Below, one piece after another: positions 17,907 to 27,102 of a stretch of 64,000 bases of DNA. The stretch's first letter is position 1. The number at the start of each line of letters is the position of its first letter. The position numbers were made by a program, and so were the translations under genes. The notes below the pieces were generated by a model, which made no database searches, was not told where the DNA came from, and worked only from the letters and a program-made list of their open reading frames with translations. Source of the stretch: Hyphomonas chukchiensis (GTDB lineage Bacteria; Pseudomonadota; Alphaproteobacteria; Caulobacterales; Hyphomonadaceae); contig NZ_AWFG01000041.1 of assembly GCF_000682695.1 (NCBI RefSeq), positions 164,621 through 228,620 on the forward strand. Reading direction: 5' to 3'.

Positions 17907-18923
17907 ATGAGCCCGGTGAACCCGGGCGCCAGCGCAAAGGAAGTGCTGATCATCAAGCTCAGCGCGCTCGGCGACTTCGTGCTGTCGCTGGGGGCGATGA
18001 AGGCTGTGCGCGAGACTCATCCCTCGGCGCGGATTACCCTGCTGACGACGCCATTCTTCGAGGAATTCGGCAAGCTCTGCCCCTATGTGGACCGGGTGGA
18101 GACCGATGGCCGCCCCGAGGGCATGAAGGCGACGGCGGCGCTGATCCAGCGGATCCGCAAGGCCGATTATGACATTATCTATGATTTCCAGACCAGCGGG
18201 CGCACCAAGAACTATTTCACCGCGCTGAGCCGCTCGGGCAAGGCGCCGCTCTGGTCGGGCCATCATGAGAAGGCGGCCTTTTTCCACGATAATGCCGAGC
18301 GGGGGCGGATGCACTCGATTGACCGCCTGGCGGAGCAGCTGGAAGTGGCGGGCGTGCCGCCGGAAGGCCGCTGGCTGGGCACGAGCGCGCCCTTCCCGGA
18401 CCTTTCATGGGTGCGTCACAAGCTGGGCGACACGCCGCGCCTGCAGCCCGCCTATTTCTCGCTGGAAGAGCCCTACATGCTGCTGATCCCCGGCGCCTCG
18501 GCGCACCGGGAGGCCAAGCGCTGGCCGGAAGAGAATTATGCCGAACTCGCCTCGCGGGTGGCCGATGCGGGCATCCAGCCGGTGATTATCGGCGGCAAGG
18601 CGGAGGGCCCGCTGGCGCACGAGATCGTGCGGCGCGAGCCACGGGCGAAGAGCCTTGTGACGCGGACGGACCTGTTCCAGATCGTGACGCTGGCCGAGAA
18701 GGCGCTGTTCGTGGTCGGCAATGATACCGGCCCGATGCATATGGCGACGCTGGCCGGGGCGCCGGGCATTGCCCTGTTCGCCCTGACCGAGAGCAACCCG
18801 GACCATGCCGCGCCGCGCGGCCCAAAACAGCCGGTGATCATCAATTCGGCCCCGACGCTGAAAGAGCTGAGCGTGGACGATGTATGGCAGTCGGTGCGGG
18901 CCCTTGGGCTGTTGCCTGCTTGA
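17907..18923 (+). CDS. Glycosyltransferase family 9 (heptosyltransferase-like)
   Basis: A 338-aa GT-B enzyme of the ADP-heptose:LPS heptosyltransferase family. The N-terminal IIKLSALGDFVLSL and the C-terminal VGNDTGPMHMATLAGAPGIALF with a downstream NPDHAAPRGP are the family signatures. It probably adds a heptose-type sugar to the lipopolysaccharide inner core at the cytoplasmic face. An AGGAG 10 bases upstream favours the ATG at 17907 over one at 17886. It lies just behind a GT4 enzyme. Confidence 0.9.
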   Translation: MSPVNPGASAKEVLIIKLSALGDFVLSLGAMKAVRETHPSARITLLTTPFFEEFGKLCPYVDRVETDGRPEGMKATAALIQRIRKADYDIIYDFQTSGRTKNYFTALSRSGKAPLWSGHHEKAAFFHDNAERGRMHSIDRLAEQLEVAGVPPEGRWLGTSAPFPDLSWVRHKLGDTPRLQPAYFSLEEPYMLLIPGASAHREAKRWPEENYAELASRVADAGIQPVIIGGKAEGPLAHEIVRREPRAKSLVTRTDLFQIVTLAEKALFVVGNDTGPMHMATLAGAPGIALFALTESNPDHAAPRGPKQPVIINSAPTLKELSVDDVWQSVRALGLLPA

Positions 18924-19006
18924 CTTGCAACAAATTTGGGAACAACCGACGCGCCTTGATGATTAGGCCAACGAATGGCATATTCACCAAGCCTATGAAC
19001 AGCCAC

Positions 19007-19023
19007 AAAGGAGACAGGCCATA
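19007..19023 (+). promoter_or_regulatory. Ribosome binding site and ATA start codon of infC
   Basis: AAAGGAGA at 19007-19014 is followed after six bases by ATA at 19021-19023. Upstream in-frame codons back to the stop at 18964 contain no ATG, GTG or TTG. The only other candidate, ATT at 18982, has no Shine-Dalgarno sequence. Confidence 0.75.
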
Positions 19024-19560
19024 GCTCGCAGACCAGACGCCGACGCCCCGCCGAAACAGACCGGCCCGCGCATCAATGACGACATTCGTGCCGCCAAGGT
19101 TCTATTGATTGATGAGAACGGTGAGAAACAGGGCGTGATGCCCCTCGCAGCAGCCCTTGATGCGGCGCGCGAGGCGAGCATGGACCTTGTTGAAGTGTCC
19201 CCCGACCAGGAAGTCCCGGTCGTGAAGATTCTCGACTATGGCAAACTCCGCTTTGAAGAGCGCAAGAAGAAGGCTGCTGCCAAGAAAAAGCAGCGCTCCA
19301 GCGAACTCAAAGAGATCAAGATGCGCCCGAACATCGACACGCATGACTATGAGGTCAAGGCGCGCGCGATGCAGCGTTTCTTCGACGATGGCGACAAGGT
19401 GAAGGTGACCCTTCGCTTCCGTGGCCGCGAAATGGCGCACCAGCATCTCGGCATGCAATTGCTCGAGCGGGTGAAGCTGCAGTTCGAAGAGACCACGAAA
19501 GTGGAAACCGAACCCAAGCTGGAAGGCCGTCAGATGACGATGGTCCTAGCGCCGCGATGA
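19021..19560 (+). CDS. infC: Translation initiation factor IF-3
   Basis: IF-3 binds the 30S subunit, prevents premature 50S joining and rejects non-canonical start codons. The frame has an N-terminal domain ([20 protein letters not shown] from about residue 16), a Lys-rich linker ([15 protein letters not shown]) and a C-terminal domain ([20 protein letters not shown]). Total length is 179 aa, normal for the family. Translation evidently starts at ATA, which IF-3 itself discriminates against; this is the known autoregulatory logic of infC, where AUU is the usual rare start. Its stop overlaps the next gene as ATGA. Confidence 0.93.
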   Translation: MARRPDADAPPKQTGPRINDDIRAAKVLLIDENGEKQGVMPLAAALDAAREASMDLVEVSPDQEVPVVKILDYGKLRFEERKKKAAAKKKQRSSELKEIKMRPNIDTHDYEVKARAMQRFFDDGDKVKVTLRFRGREMAHQHLGMQLLERVKLQFEETTKVETEPKLEGRQMTMVLAPR

Positions 19561-19937
19561 AGATGCATGCTGGCCTGATCCTGGGCTTTGCCCTGATGGC
19601 GGGCGCCTGTTCGGCGCCTGCGCCGGAAACCGCGCCCGAAGCCGCTGCACCTGAGGCGGCCGAGCCTGCGCCGGCCGAGACGCCGGATGCTGCGACCGAG
19701 ACCGACACGGCCGTGCAGCCGGAAATGAACCCGATCGACACGATGGATGACACGTGCGGCATGGCTGCGCTGGAAACCTATGTGGGCCAGCAGGCCAGCG
19801 CGATTCCCGAGGCCGAAATGCCCGAGAACACCCGCGTGGTCGGCCCGGACGACCAGGTGACGATGGACTATGTGCCAACGCGCCTGAACGTGCTGACCGA
19901 TGCCGAAGGCGTGGTGCTCAGCCTGAAGTGCGGCTGA
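19557..19937 (+). CDS. Peptidase inhibitor I78 family lipoprotein
   Basis: A 126-aa predicted lipoprotein (leader ...FALMAGAC, Cys18), then an Ala/Pro/Glu-rich linker (about 20-60), then an I78-type inhibitor domain. The domain runs from [15 protein letters not shown] to the end, including [17 protein letters not shown] and the final LKCG with its paired Cys. I78 proteins resemble potato inhibitor I and inhibit serine proteases; lipoprotein versions are thought to guard the periplasm. The ATG overlaps the infC stop (ATGA), so it is probably translated from the infC message. The target protease is unknown. Confidence 0.85.
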   Translation: MKMHAGLILGFALMAGACSAPAPETAPEAAAPEAAEPAPAETPDAATETDTAVQPEMNPIDTMDDTCGMAALETYVGQQASAIPEAEMPENTRVVGPDDQVTMDYVPTRLNVLTDAEGVVLSLKCG

Positions 19938-19965
19938 TTCTGATTTAGAAGCAGACAGAACAAAG

Positions 19966-19997
19966 AACCGGACGGGCCCCTTGGCCCTCCGGTTTTT
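19966..19997 (+). terminator. Rho-independent terminator after the infC-I78 unit
   Basis: Stem AACCGG..GGGCC pairs with GGCCC.CCGGTT around a CCTT loop, with a small internal bulge, followed by TTTTTC. It separates infC and the I78 gene from rpmI-rplT. Confidence 0.8.
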
Positions 19998-20409
19998 CTC
20001 TTTGTGGCGGGCGGAGGGAAGAGGGCCGCATCGCTTTATGAAGATGACACAGGAAAACACCGGGTCGCGAACCCTGTTTCCCTCCGTTTGCCGGGGCTTT
20101 CGCCCCCATGACAGCTGCCTGGGAAAACCAGCCGTCATGACAGGCACATCATGGCCCCGCCGGGCTTGCGGTCGGACAGGTTTTCGGGGATCTGGCGAGG
20201 CAATTGGGGCCGGGCCGGGGAGACGGGCTGCGCTTTCCCCCGTTTCCGGCGCAAATCGCCTGCTGAATCGGGCATCTGGCCCCTTGATTCTCTGTTCCTG
20301 ATCCGTCATAAGCCGGCTCTTCCGAGCGGTGCGGGCGAACGGCATGCCCCTCTGCTCATGAACGACCAAGGGCCGCCCAAGGGTGAGAGCTCATATAAGG
20401 AGACAAGAA
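19998..20409 (+). other. Non-coding gap upstream of rpmI
   Basis: This 412-base stretch holds no convincing gene; its open frames have no recognisable protein features. It must contain the rpmI-rplT promoter and leader. A weak candidate promoter is TTGATT near 20283 with TCATAA 16 bases later. ATGACAG is repeated near 20107 and 20135. An L20-type autoregulatory leader is possible but I could not trace a supporting pseudoknot by eye. Confidence 0.5.
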
Positions 20410-20613
20410 ATGCCGAAGATGAAGACCAAGAAAGCCGCTGCAAAGCGGTTCAAGATCACCGCTACGGGCAAGCTGAAGCACGGTGTCGTGGGTAAACGCC
20501 ACCGTCTGATGAGCCATAATGCCAAGTACATCCGCCAGAACCGGGGCACGAAAGTCGCTTCGAGTGCTGATGTCGCGCGCGTCATGAAGAAGTTCCTGCC
20601 GTACGGCCTGTAG
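20410..20613 (+). CDS. rpmI: 50S ribosomal protein L35 (bL35)
   Basis: A 67-aa basic ribosomal protein with the family start MPKMKTKKAAAKRFK and the internal GKRHRLMSHNAKYIRQNRG. It is a structural component of the large subunit. The ATG at 20410 has AAGGAG eight bases upstream; longer in-frame readings add non-conserved residues. It is co-transcribed with rplT, 42 bases downstream. Confidence 0.97.
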   Translation: MPKMKTKKAAAKRFKITATGKLKHGVVGKRHRLMSHNAKYIRQNRGTKVASSADVARVMKKFLPYGL

Positions 20614-20655
20614 GCTTTTCCCGTTTTTCCCCCGATCTTGACTTAGGAGGCCACC

Positions 20656-21018
20656 ATGCCCCGTTCACGTAACAAAGTGCCAGCGCACGCTCGCCACAAG
20701 AAAATCATCAAGCAGGCCAAAGGCTTCCGCAACCGTTCGAAGAACACGTTCACGAACGCGAATTCGGCCGTCTGGAAAGCCGGCCAGTACGCCTATGTCG
20801 GCCGCAAGGTCAAAAAGCGTACGTTCCGCTCGCTCTGGATCCAGCGCATCAACGCCGCTGTCCGCATCCATGACGACGAACTCACATATAGCCGCTTCAT
20901 CGACGGCTTGACCAAGGCCGGCATCGAAGTCGACCGTAAAGTCATGTCCGACATCGCGATCCGCGAGCCGGAAGCGTTTGCTGCACTGGTCAAGCAGGCG
21001 AAAGCCGCGCTCGCCTAG
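20656..21018 (+). CDS. rplT: 50S ribosomal protein L20 (bL20)
   Basis: A 120-aa primary-binding 23S rRNA protein needed for early large-subunit assembly. The basic N-terminal extension ([20 protein letters not shown]) and the globular C-terminal half ([21 protein letters not shown]) match the family at normal length. TTAGGAGG lies seven bases before the ATG. In other bacteria L20 represses its own operon translation. A strong terminator follows. Confidence 0.98.
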   Translation: MPRSRNKVPAHARHKKIIKQAKGFRNRSKNTFTNANSAVWKAGQYAYVGRKVKKRTFRSLWIQRINAAVRIHDDELTYSRFIDGLTKAGIEVDRKVMSDIAIREPEAFAALVKQAKAALA

Positions 21019-21049
21019 GCTGCACACACCGTTGCTGCAATACAGGAGA

Positions 21050-21074
21050 GCCCGGCCCCCAAAGCCGGGCTTTT
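21050..21074 (+). terminator. Rho-independent terminator after rplT
   Basis: A 7-bp stem GCCCGGC/GCCGGGC with loop CCCCAAA, followed by TTTT, ends the rpmI-rplT unit before pheS. Confidence 0.85.
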
Positions 21075-21143
21075 CCTTTGGGCGTTTGCATGTTGACCCG
21101 AAGCGACTAGAAAGCGCGCTGAATCGCAAGAGAGGCTGAAACC

Positions 21144-22220
21144 TTGTCTGATATCAAAACGATAGAGAAAGAGGCCCTTGCGGCGATTGCCGCGGCGACG
21201 AGCCTCGACGCGCTGGACGCCGTGCGCGTGGCCGAGCTGGGCAAGAAAGGCCGCGTGTCCGGCCTGATGGGCGCACTGGGCAAGATGACGCCCGAAGAGC
21301 GCAAGGAAAACGGGCCGAAGCTGAACGCGCTGAAAGTGACGGTGGATGACGCCGTGCGTGCGCGCAAGGCGTCACTGGAAGGCGAGGCGCTCGAGGCGCA
21401 GCTGGCGACCGAGAAGGTCGACCTGACGCTGCCGCCGGCGCCCGGCCCACGCGCCGGCACGCTGCACCCCGTGATGCAGGTGTTCGAGGAGATTGCGGCG
21501 ATCTTCGGCGACATGGGCTTCACCGTGGCCGAGGGCCCGGACATTGAAGACGACTGGCACAATTTCACCGCGCTGAACTTCCCCGAAGGCCACCCGGCGC
21601 GCGAGACGCATGACACGTTCTTCCTCGACGCCCCCGAAGGCGGCACGCCGAAAGTGCTGCGCACGCATACGAGCCCTGTGCAGATCCGCACCATGATAAG
21701 CGAGAAGCCGCCGATCCGGATTCTCGTGCCGGGCCGCGTTTACCGCAATGACTGGGATGCGACGCATACGCCGATGTTCCACCAGGTCGAAGGCCTGGTC
21801 ATCGAGGAGGGCATCCACATGGGCCACCTCAAGGGCTGCCTGATCGATTTCGTGAAGGCCTTCTTTGAAGTGGACAATGTCGTCTCGCGCTTCCGCCCGC
21901 ACTTCTTCCCGTTCACCGAGCCATCGGCCGAGATGGACGTGCAGTGCCTGCGCGAAGGCGGCACGGTTGAGGTGGGCAAGGGCACGGACTGGCTGGAAGT
22001 GCTGGGCTGCGGCATGGTGCATCCGAACGTGCTGCGCAATTGCGGGCTGGACCCGGCGACGCATCAGGGCTTTGCCTTCGGCATGGGCGTCGATCGCCTC
22101 GCCATGCTGAAATACGGCATGCCGGACCTGCGGCCTTACTTTGAGGCTGACCCGCAATGGACGCGCCACTATGGCTTTGCACCATGGACAACCCCGTCGG
22201 TCAGCGGCGGACTGAGCTGA
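21144..22220 (+). CDS. pheS: Phenylalanine-tRNA ligase alpha subunit
   Basis: The catalytic alpha subunit of the (alpha-beta)2 enzyme that charges tRNA-Phe. The 358 aa have an N-terminal coiled coil (about 1-85) and a class II aminoacyl-tRNA synthetase core with [20 protein letters not shown], motif 2 region [21 protein letters not shown] and motif 3 [14 protein letters not shown]. Translation starts at TTG 21144, preceded by AGAGAGG at seven bases; no ATG is available. The partner pheT is downstream, but a 202-aa gene lies between them. Confidence 0.97.
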   Translation: MSDIKTIEKEALAAIAAATSLDALDAVRVAELGKKGRVSGLMGALGKMTPEERKENGPKLNALKVTVDDAVRARKASLEGEALEAQLATEKVDLTLPPAPGPRAGTLHPVMQVFEEIAAIFGDMGFTVAEGPDIEDDWHNFTALNFPEGHPARETHDTFFLDAPEGGTPKVLRTHTSPVQIRTMISEKPPIRILVPGRVYRNDWDATHTPMFHQVEGLVIEEGIHMGHLKGCLIDFVKAFFEVDNVVSRFRPHFFPFTEPSAEMDVQCLREGGTVEVGKGTDWLEVLGCGMVHPNVLRNCGLDPATHQGFAFGMGVDRLAMLKYGMPDLRPYFEADPQWTRHYGFAPWTTPSVSGGLS

Positions 22221-22230
22221 GGACGGACAG

Positions 22231-22839
22231 ATGGGCAATGGCAACAAGGCGGAAATGCTGATCGCGATCTGCGCGGTGATTACCAGCGTGGTGGCCCTGT
22301 TCATTGGCTGGGATCAGGCGCGCCAGATGCGATCGCAGCAGCGCGCCGATGTCTGGCCGATCCTGCAAGTGACGCATCAGACCGAGGTGAACAGTGAAAT
22401 CGTCAGATATGCGGTCGAGATCCGCAATGCGGGTGTCGGCCCGGCGCTGATCGATTCCAGCTATATTTACATTCCGGGGCGGGATGAGTCTGCCAGCTTC
22501 GACGAGCTGGTGACCTATTCGGTGCCGGAGACGTTCGATGCGCCGCTACTGACAACCGCGTCAATCGAGGGGCGGGTCATACGGCAGGGCGATTTCCTGG
22601 TGCCGATCAGCGCAACATGGCCGATGACGGAGGAGACCGCCGAGGGCTTGCAGACGCGTGTCACGCAGTTCGTGTCGGGCGAGCTGGAGCCGGCCGTCGT
22701 GTTTTCCTGTTTCTGCTCGATCCTGGAGGATTGCTGGATCTCCAGCACCCTGCAGCACCAGCCGCGCCCGGCAGCCGTCAAATCCTGTTCCACGCTTGAG
22801 CGCGATGCCAAGGACCTACTCGCCGAATACGGCTCATGA
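22231..22839 (+). CDS. Hypothetical single-pass membrane protein between pheS and pheT
   Basis: A 202-aa protein of unknown function. An N-terminal transmembrane helix (about 8-27, EMLIAICAVITSVVALFIGW) is followed by RQMRSQQRADVWPILQ and a beta-rich soluble domain ending in a Cys-containing region (VFSCFCSILEDCWIS). It starts 10 bases after pheS and ends 19 bases before pheT, so it is surely co-transcribed with both. The N-terminal pattern (one helix, then a DQARQMR..QRADVWP segment) recurs in small hypothetical proteins of marine alphaproteobacteria; no enzymatic motif is seen. Confidence 0.75.
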   Translation: MGNGNKAEMLIAICAVITSVVALFIGWDQARQMRSQQRADVWPILQVTHQTEVNSEIVRYAVEIRNAGVGPALIDSSYIYIPGRDESASFDELVTYSVPETFDAPLLTTASIEGRVIRQGDFLVPISATWPMTEETAEGLQTRVTQFVSGELEPAVVFSCFCSILEDCWISSTLQHQPRPAAVKSCSTLERDAKDLLAEYGS

Positions 22840-22858
22840 GCACTGAAAGACAGACGAT

Positions 22859-25252
22859 ATGAAGTTCACCCTTTCCTGGCTGACCGATCACCTGGCGACA
22901 AAAGCCGGGCTCGACGAGATTCTGGCGTTGATGCTGAAGGCAGGGCTGGAGGTCGAGGAAGTGATCGACCCTGCGGCCAAGCTTGCGCCATTCACCGTGT
23001 GCAAGGTGATCGCGGCCGAGGCGCATCCGGATGCCGACAAGCTGCGCGTGTGCCAGGTGGAAACCGTTGACGGCATGAAGCAGATCGTGTGCGGCGCGCC
23101 GAATGCGCGGGCCGGCATGACGGCGATCTATGCGCCGCTCGGCGCCTATATTCCGGGGCTTGAGTTTGCGCTCGACAAGAAGCCGCGTGCCATTCGCGGC
23201 GTCGAGAGCCAGGGCATGATGTGCTCAACCAAGGAACTGGAAGCGGGCGAGGACCATGACGGCATTGCCGACCTGGACGCGTCCATTCCGATGGGCACGC
23301 CGGCGGCCAAGGCGCTTGGCCTGACAGACCCGGTGATCGATTTCGAAGTGACGCCGAACCGGCCGGACTGGCTGGGCGTGCAAGGCATTGCGCGTGACCT
23401 CGCCGCAGCCGGCGCGGGGCGCTTCATCCGCACGGACGTCAAGAAGGTTGCGGGCAGTTTCGATTGCCCGGTGGAGATCAAGCTGGACGCGCCGGAGGCC
23501 TGCCCGATGTTTGCGGGCGCGCTGGTGCGCGGCGTGACCAATGGTCCGTCACCGGACTGGATGCAGGCGCGGCTGAAGGCCGTGGGTATCCAGCCGAAAT
23601 CGCTGCTGGTGGATGTGACCAATTATATCTCGCTGGATCAGGCGCGCCCGCTGCACGTCTATGACGCCGCCAAGCTGCGTAGCACGATTGTGGCGCGGCG
23701 GGGCAAGGACGGTGAAACGCTGGATGCGCTGGACGGCAAGACCTACAAGGTGACGCCGGACATGTGCGTGATCGCGGACGCAAGCGGCGTGATCGGCCTG
23801 GGCGGCGTGATGGGCGGTGCCTCGACGGCGGTGTCGCCTGAGACGACGGATGTGTTCATCGAGAGCGCCTGGTTTGATCCGCTGACGACGGCGCGGACCG
23901 GCCGGGCGACGGGCATTCATTCCGATGCGCGTTACCGGTTCGAGCGGGGGGTTGATCCGCAGAGCTGTGTCGATGGCCTCAACATGGCGCTGGCGCTGAT
24001 CCTGGAGCATGGCGGCGGCACGGCTTCAAAGGCCAATGTGGCCGGATCGATTGATGCGCGCATCAACAAGGTCACGTTCTATCCGGCTGACGTCGAGCGC
24101 CTCACGGGCCTCGTGGTGAAGCTGCCGGAAATGCGCCGTATCCTGAAGGACCTTGAGTTCGACATCGAGGACGCGGGCGATGCCTGGTACCTGCTGCCGC
24201 CGAGCCACCGGTTCGACATGGAACAGTCGGCCGACATCGTGGAAGAGATTGCCCGGCTGATCGGCTATGATTCGCTGCCGGTGACCTCGCTGCCGGAACC
24301 GGCGGGCGGCCGCCGTGCGATCACGACGCCGATCCAGGAACGCGTGCGTGTATCGCGCCGTGTGCTGGCCGCGCGCGGTTTCCTTGAGGCGGTGACATGG
24401 AGCTTCATGGCAAAGGATGATGCGGCGCTGTTTGCCAAGCATGATCCGGCGCTGGCTGTGGCGAACCCCGTCGCGAGCGAACTGAACTACATGCGCCCGT
24501 CAATCATCGGCAACCTGGCCGTGGCTGCGCAGAAGGCGGCCAATCATGGCGAGCCGGGCGCGCGTCTGTTCGAGGTTGGCCCGATCTATCTGGGCGATGG
24601 TCCGAAGGACCAGCGCACAGTGGCAGCCGGCATTGTGCGGCCCGCCGTGCAGCGCCACTGGCAGGGCAAGCCCGCGGCTTATGATTCCTTTGCAGCCAAG
24701 GCGGACCTGTTCGCCATTCTCGAGGCGCTCGGCCAGCCGGGCGACCGGTTCCAGGTGGGCGTGCCGACGCAGCCGCACTGGCATCCGGGGCAGGCAGCTT
24801 GCCTGAAACTGGGGCCGAAAGTGACGGTTGGCCATTTCGGCGCTGTCCATCCGGGCGTGCTGAAGGCGCTGGGCGTGGACGGGCCGATGTTCGGGTTCGA
24901 GCTGAACCTCAATGCGCTGCCGCAGATGAAGGTGAAATCGACCAAGACCAAGCCCGTGCTGCAACGCGCCGACCTGACGCCGATCCGCCGCGACTTTGCT
25001 TTCCTCGTCGATGATGCCGTGCCGGCCGCCGATCTCGTGAAGCACGCGACCGGCGCCGACAAGCAGCTGATCGTCTCGGCCGATGTGTTCGACATCTATC
25101 AGGGCACCGGCGTGCCCGAGGGCAAGAAATCGGTTGCCTTCGAGGTGACGATCCAGCCGCGCGAGAAGATGACGGACGAGGATATCCAGGGCCTGATGGA
25201 CAAGGTTGTTGCCTCTGTCGCCAAAGGCGCGGGGGGCGTGCTAAGAGGCTAG
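22859..25252 (+). CDS. pheT: Phenylalanine-tRNA ligase beta subunit
   Basis: The 797-aa beta subunit, which binds tRNA-Phe and edits mischarged Tyr-tRNA. In order: the EMAP/OB tRNA-binding domain (about 40-150, KVIAAEAHPDADKLRVCQVE), the B3/B4 editing domain (about 215-385), B5 (about 400-475), the catalytic-like core (about 490-690) and the C-terminal FDX-ACB anticodon-binding domain (about 700-795, PIRRDFAFLVDDAVPAADLV). Length and order are standard. It starts 19 bases after the inserted 202-aa gene. Confidence 0.97.
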   Translation: MKFTLSWLTDHLATKAGLDEILALMLKAGLEVEEVIDPAAKLAPFTVCKVIAAEAHPDADKLRVCQVETVDGMKQIVCGAPNARAGMTAIYAPLGAYIPGLEFALDKKPRAIRGVESQGMMCSTKELEAGEDHDGIADLDASIPMGTPAAKALGLTDPVIDFEVTPNRPDWLGVQGIARDLAAAGAGRFIRTDVKKVAGSFDCPVEIKLDAPEACPMFAGALVRGVTNGPSPDWMQARLKAVGIQPKSLLVDVTNYISLDQARPLHVYDAAKLRSTIVARRGKDGETLDALDGKTYKVTPDMCVIADASGVIGLGGVMGGASTAVSPETTDVFIESAWFDPLTTARTGRATGIHSDARYRFERGVDPQSCVDGLNMALALILEHGGGTASKANVAGSIDARINKVTFYPADVERLTGLVVKLPEMRRILKDLEFDIEDAGDAWYLLPPSHRFDMEQSADIVEEIARLIGYDSLPVTSLPEPAGGRRAITTPIQERVRVSRRVLAARGFLEAVTWSFMAKDDAALFAKHDPALAVANPVASELNYMRPSIIGNLAVAAQKAANHGEPGARLFEVGPIYLGDGPKDQRTVAAGIVRPAVQRHWQGKPAAYDSFAAKADLFAILEALGQPGDRFQVGVPTQPHWHPGQAACLKLGPKVTVGHFGAVHPGVLKALGVDGPMFGFELNLNALPQMKVKSTKTKPVLQRADLTPIRRDFAFLVDDAVPAADLVKHATGADKQLIVSADVFDIYQGTGVPEGKKSVAFEVTIQPREKMTDEDIQGLMDKVVASVAKGAGGVLRG

Positions 25253-25285
25253 CCAGACTGCATTTACGGGAAGGGGACCCTGTCG

Positions 25286-26140
25286 ATGGTGGTGCATCAG
25301 ATCGCTGTTCAGCAAGGCCTTCGCTACAAGCTCTATATGGAGCTGGTGCCGGAGGCCCGCGAACATGGCATTTCGCGGCTGAACTGGCTGATCATTATCC
25401 TCGTGCTGCTGAGCTTCCTGTCGCTGGCACTTGAGACCGAGCCGACGCTGACGGCCATGCCGGCATGGCGGGCGGCCTTCGATGCGTTCAATGTGTTCGT
25501 CGTGACCGTGTTCGCGATCGAATATGTGGTGCGCGTCTATATCCACGGGCTGAAGGAGGAATATGCCGGGGTTTCCGGGCACCTGCGCTACATGACGCGG
25601 TTCTATTCCATTGCGGACCTTCTGGCCTTCCTGCCGGAAATGATCGTGCTGATCCTCGGGGGCGGCGTGCCGCTGGTGGCGCTGCGGGTGTTCCGGCTGT
25701 TCCGGCTGATCAAGCTGGCGCGGTTCGTGCCGGCCTTTGATGTGCTGGGCGCGGCGGTGCGGCGGGCGGGATCGCAGCTCCTGACGACGCTCGCGATGGC
25801 GCTGGCGCTGGTCTATGTCTCGGCGGTGGCGCTCTATTTCATCGAAGGCGTGGGCGGCAAGCATCAGGAGACGTTCCAGTCGATCCCGCGGGCGATCTGG
25901 TGGGCGATCGCGACGCTGACGACGGTGGGCTATGGTGATGTGTACCCGGTGACGCCGCTGGGGCGGGCCTTTGCCTCGGTGATTGCATTGGCCGGTATTG
26001 GCGTGGTGGCGCTGCCTGCAGGTGTGTTCGCGAGTGCCTTTTCCGACGAGTTGCGCGAGCGGGAACTTGCAAAACTGGAGCACAGGGTTGAGGTAGCGGA
26101 AGAAGCGGCCGGGATCACGCCTGATCCGGATGACCGCTGA
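25286..26140 (+). CDS. Voltage-gated potassium channel (ion transporter family)
   Basis: A 284-aa six-helix cation channel subunit. S1 is near residues 30-52, the S4 voltage sensor is VALRVFRLFRLIKLARF (about 130-147) with regularly spaced Arg/Lys, and the pore loop holds the K+ selectivity filter TTVGYGD (about 211-217). A C-terminal coiled-coil (RERELAKLEHRVEVAEEAA) may aid tetramerisation. It resembles Kv-like bacterial channels such as KvAP/KvLm. It follows pheT by 33 bases and precedes dapB by 29. Confidence 0.92.
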   Translation: MVVHQIAVQQGLRYKLYMELVPEAREHGISRLNWLIIILVLLSFLSLALETEPTLTAMPAWRAAFDAFNVFVVTVFAIEYVVRVYIHGLKEEYAGVSGHLRYMTRFYSIADLLAFLPEMIVLILGGGVPLVALRVFRLFRLIKLARFVPAFDVLGAAVRRAGSQLLTTLAMALALVYVSAVALYFIEGVGGKHQETFQSIPRAIWWAIATLTTVGYGDVYPVTPLGRAFASVIALAGIGVVALPAGVFASAFSDELRERELAKLEHRVEVAEEAAGITPDPDDR

Positions 26141-26169
26141 CGCGCCTAAAGACTGCCGGAAGGACCCCG

Positions 26170-27003
26170 ATGACCGATACAGAAGCCCGCACCCCGTTCA
26201 GCGTTGCCATAGCTGGCGTGGCTGGCCGGATGGGCCGCCAGCTGGTGGCCGCCGCGCTCGATGAGGGCCTTGTCGTGGCTGGTGGCACCGAGGCGCCGGG
26301 CAAGGGCCCGTTCGACCGCGATATTGGCGAGCTGGCGGGACGTCAGGCGCTAGGCGTTCGCCCGGTGACCGATCCTGTGGCGGCGGCGGCGAATGCCGAT
26401 GTCTGGATCGATTTCACGCGACCGGAAGCGACGCTGGCGGCGCTCAATTCGCTGAAGCATACGCGGGTCAGCGGTGTCGTGATCGGCACCACGGGCATGA
26501 GCGCCGCAGAAGAGAAAGAGGTGGCACGGGCGGCTGAGCAGCTCGCCATCGTCAAGGCAGGCAATTTCTCGGTCGGCATCAACCTGCTGCAAGCCCTGAC
26601 GCGGATCGCGGCGAGCCGGCTGGGCGAGGGCTGGGACATCGAGATCCTTGAAACGCACCACCGCCGCAAGGTGGATGCGCCTTCGGGAACGGCGCTGATG
26701 CTGGGCGAGGCGGCCGCCGAGGGGCGTGGCAGCGGGCTGGATGACCTGCGGGCGGCGCCCTATGACGGGCCGGCCAGTGCCCGCGTGCCCGGGCAGATCG
26801 GGTTTTCCGTGCGCCGGATGGGCGATGTGATCGGCGAGCATTCGGTCAGCATCGGCTCGGACAGGGAAATCCTGACGCTGAGCCACCAGGCGCTGGACCG
26901 CGCGGTGTTTGCGCATGGCGCATTACAGGCAGCGGCCTGGGTGAAGGGGCGCGCGCCCGGTCTTTACGGCATGGATGACGTGCTGGGGCTTTCGGGCAAC
27001 TGA
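26170..27003 (+). CDS. dapB: 4-hydroxy-tetrahydrodipicolinate reductase
   Basis: The second committed enzyme of the diaminopimelate/lysine pathway, reducing HTPA with NAD(P)H. The 277 aa have the N-terminal nucleotide-binding loop VAIAGVAGRMGRQLV (about 12-26), the VIGTTGMS motif (about 107-114) and the catalytic ETHHRRKVDAPSGTAL (about 161-176). All expected residues are present and the length is normal. It is followed 99 bases later by the PTS EIIA gene. Confidence 0.97.
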   Translation: MTDTEARTPFSVAIAGVAGRMGRQLVAAALDEGLVVAGGTEAPGKGPFDRDIGELAGRQALGVRPVTDPVAAAANADVWIDFTRPEATLAALNSLKHTRVSGVVIGTTGMSAAEEKEVARAAEQLAIVKAGNFSVGINLLQALTRIAASRLGEGWDIEILETHHRRKVDAPSGTALMLGEAAAEGRGSGLDDLRAAPYDGPASARVPGQIGFSVRRMGDVIGEHSVSIGSDREILTLSHQALDRAVFAHGALQAAAWVKGRAPGLYGMDDVLGLSGN

Positions 27004-27102
27004 GCCCGACAGCCGTATTGTAACAGCTGAATCAGGGTTGACGCAAAACTGTTGCGTGGCAGCATGACATGTTCGTTAGGAACGGATGTGGAAGGTATCG
27101 GC

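Noticed and set aside
18982..18984. ATT as the infC start
   Set aside because: ATT is the usual rare infC start, but here it has no Shine-Dalgarno sequence, while ATA at 19021 has a strong one at good spacing.
20151..20495. Open frames in the rpmI upstream region
   Set aside because: They overlap rpmI out of frame, have no ribosome binding site and no protein-like pattern; the region is better read as non-coding leader.
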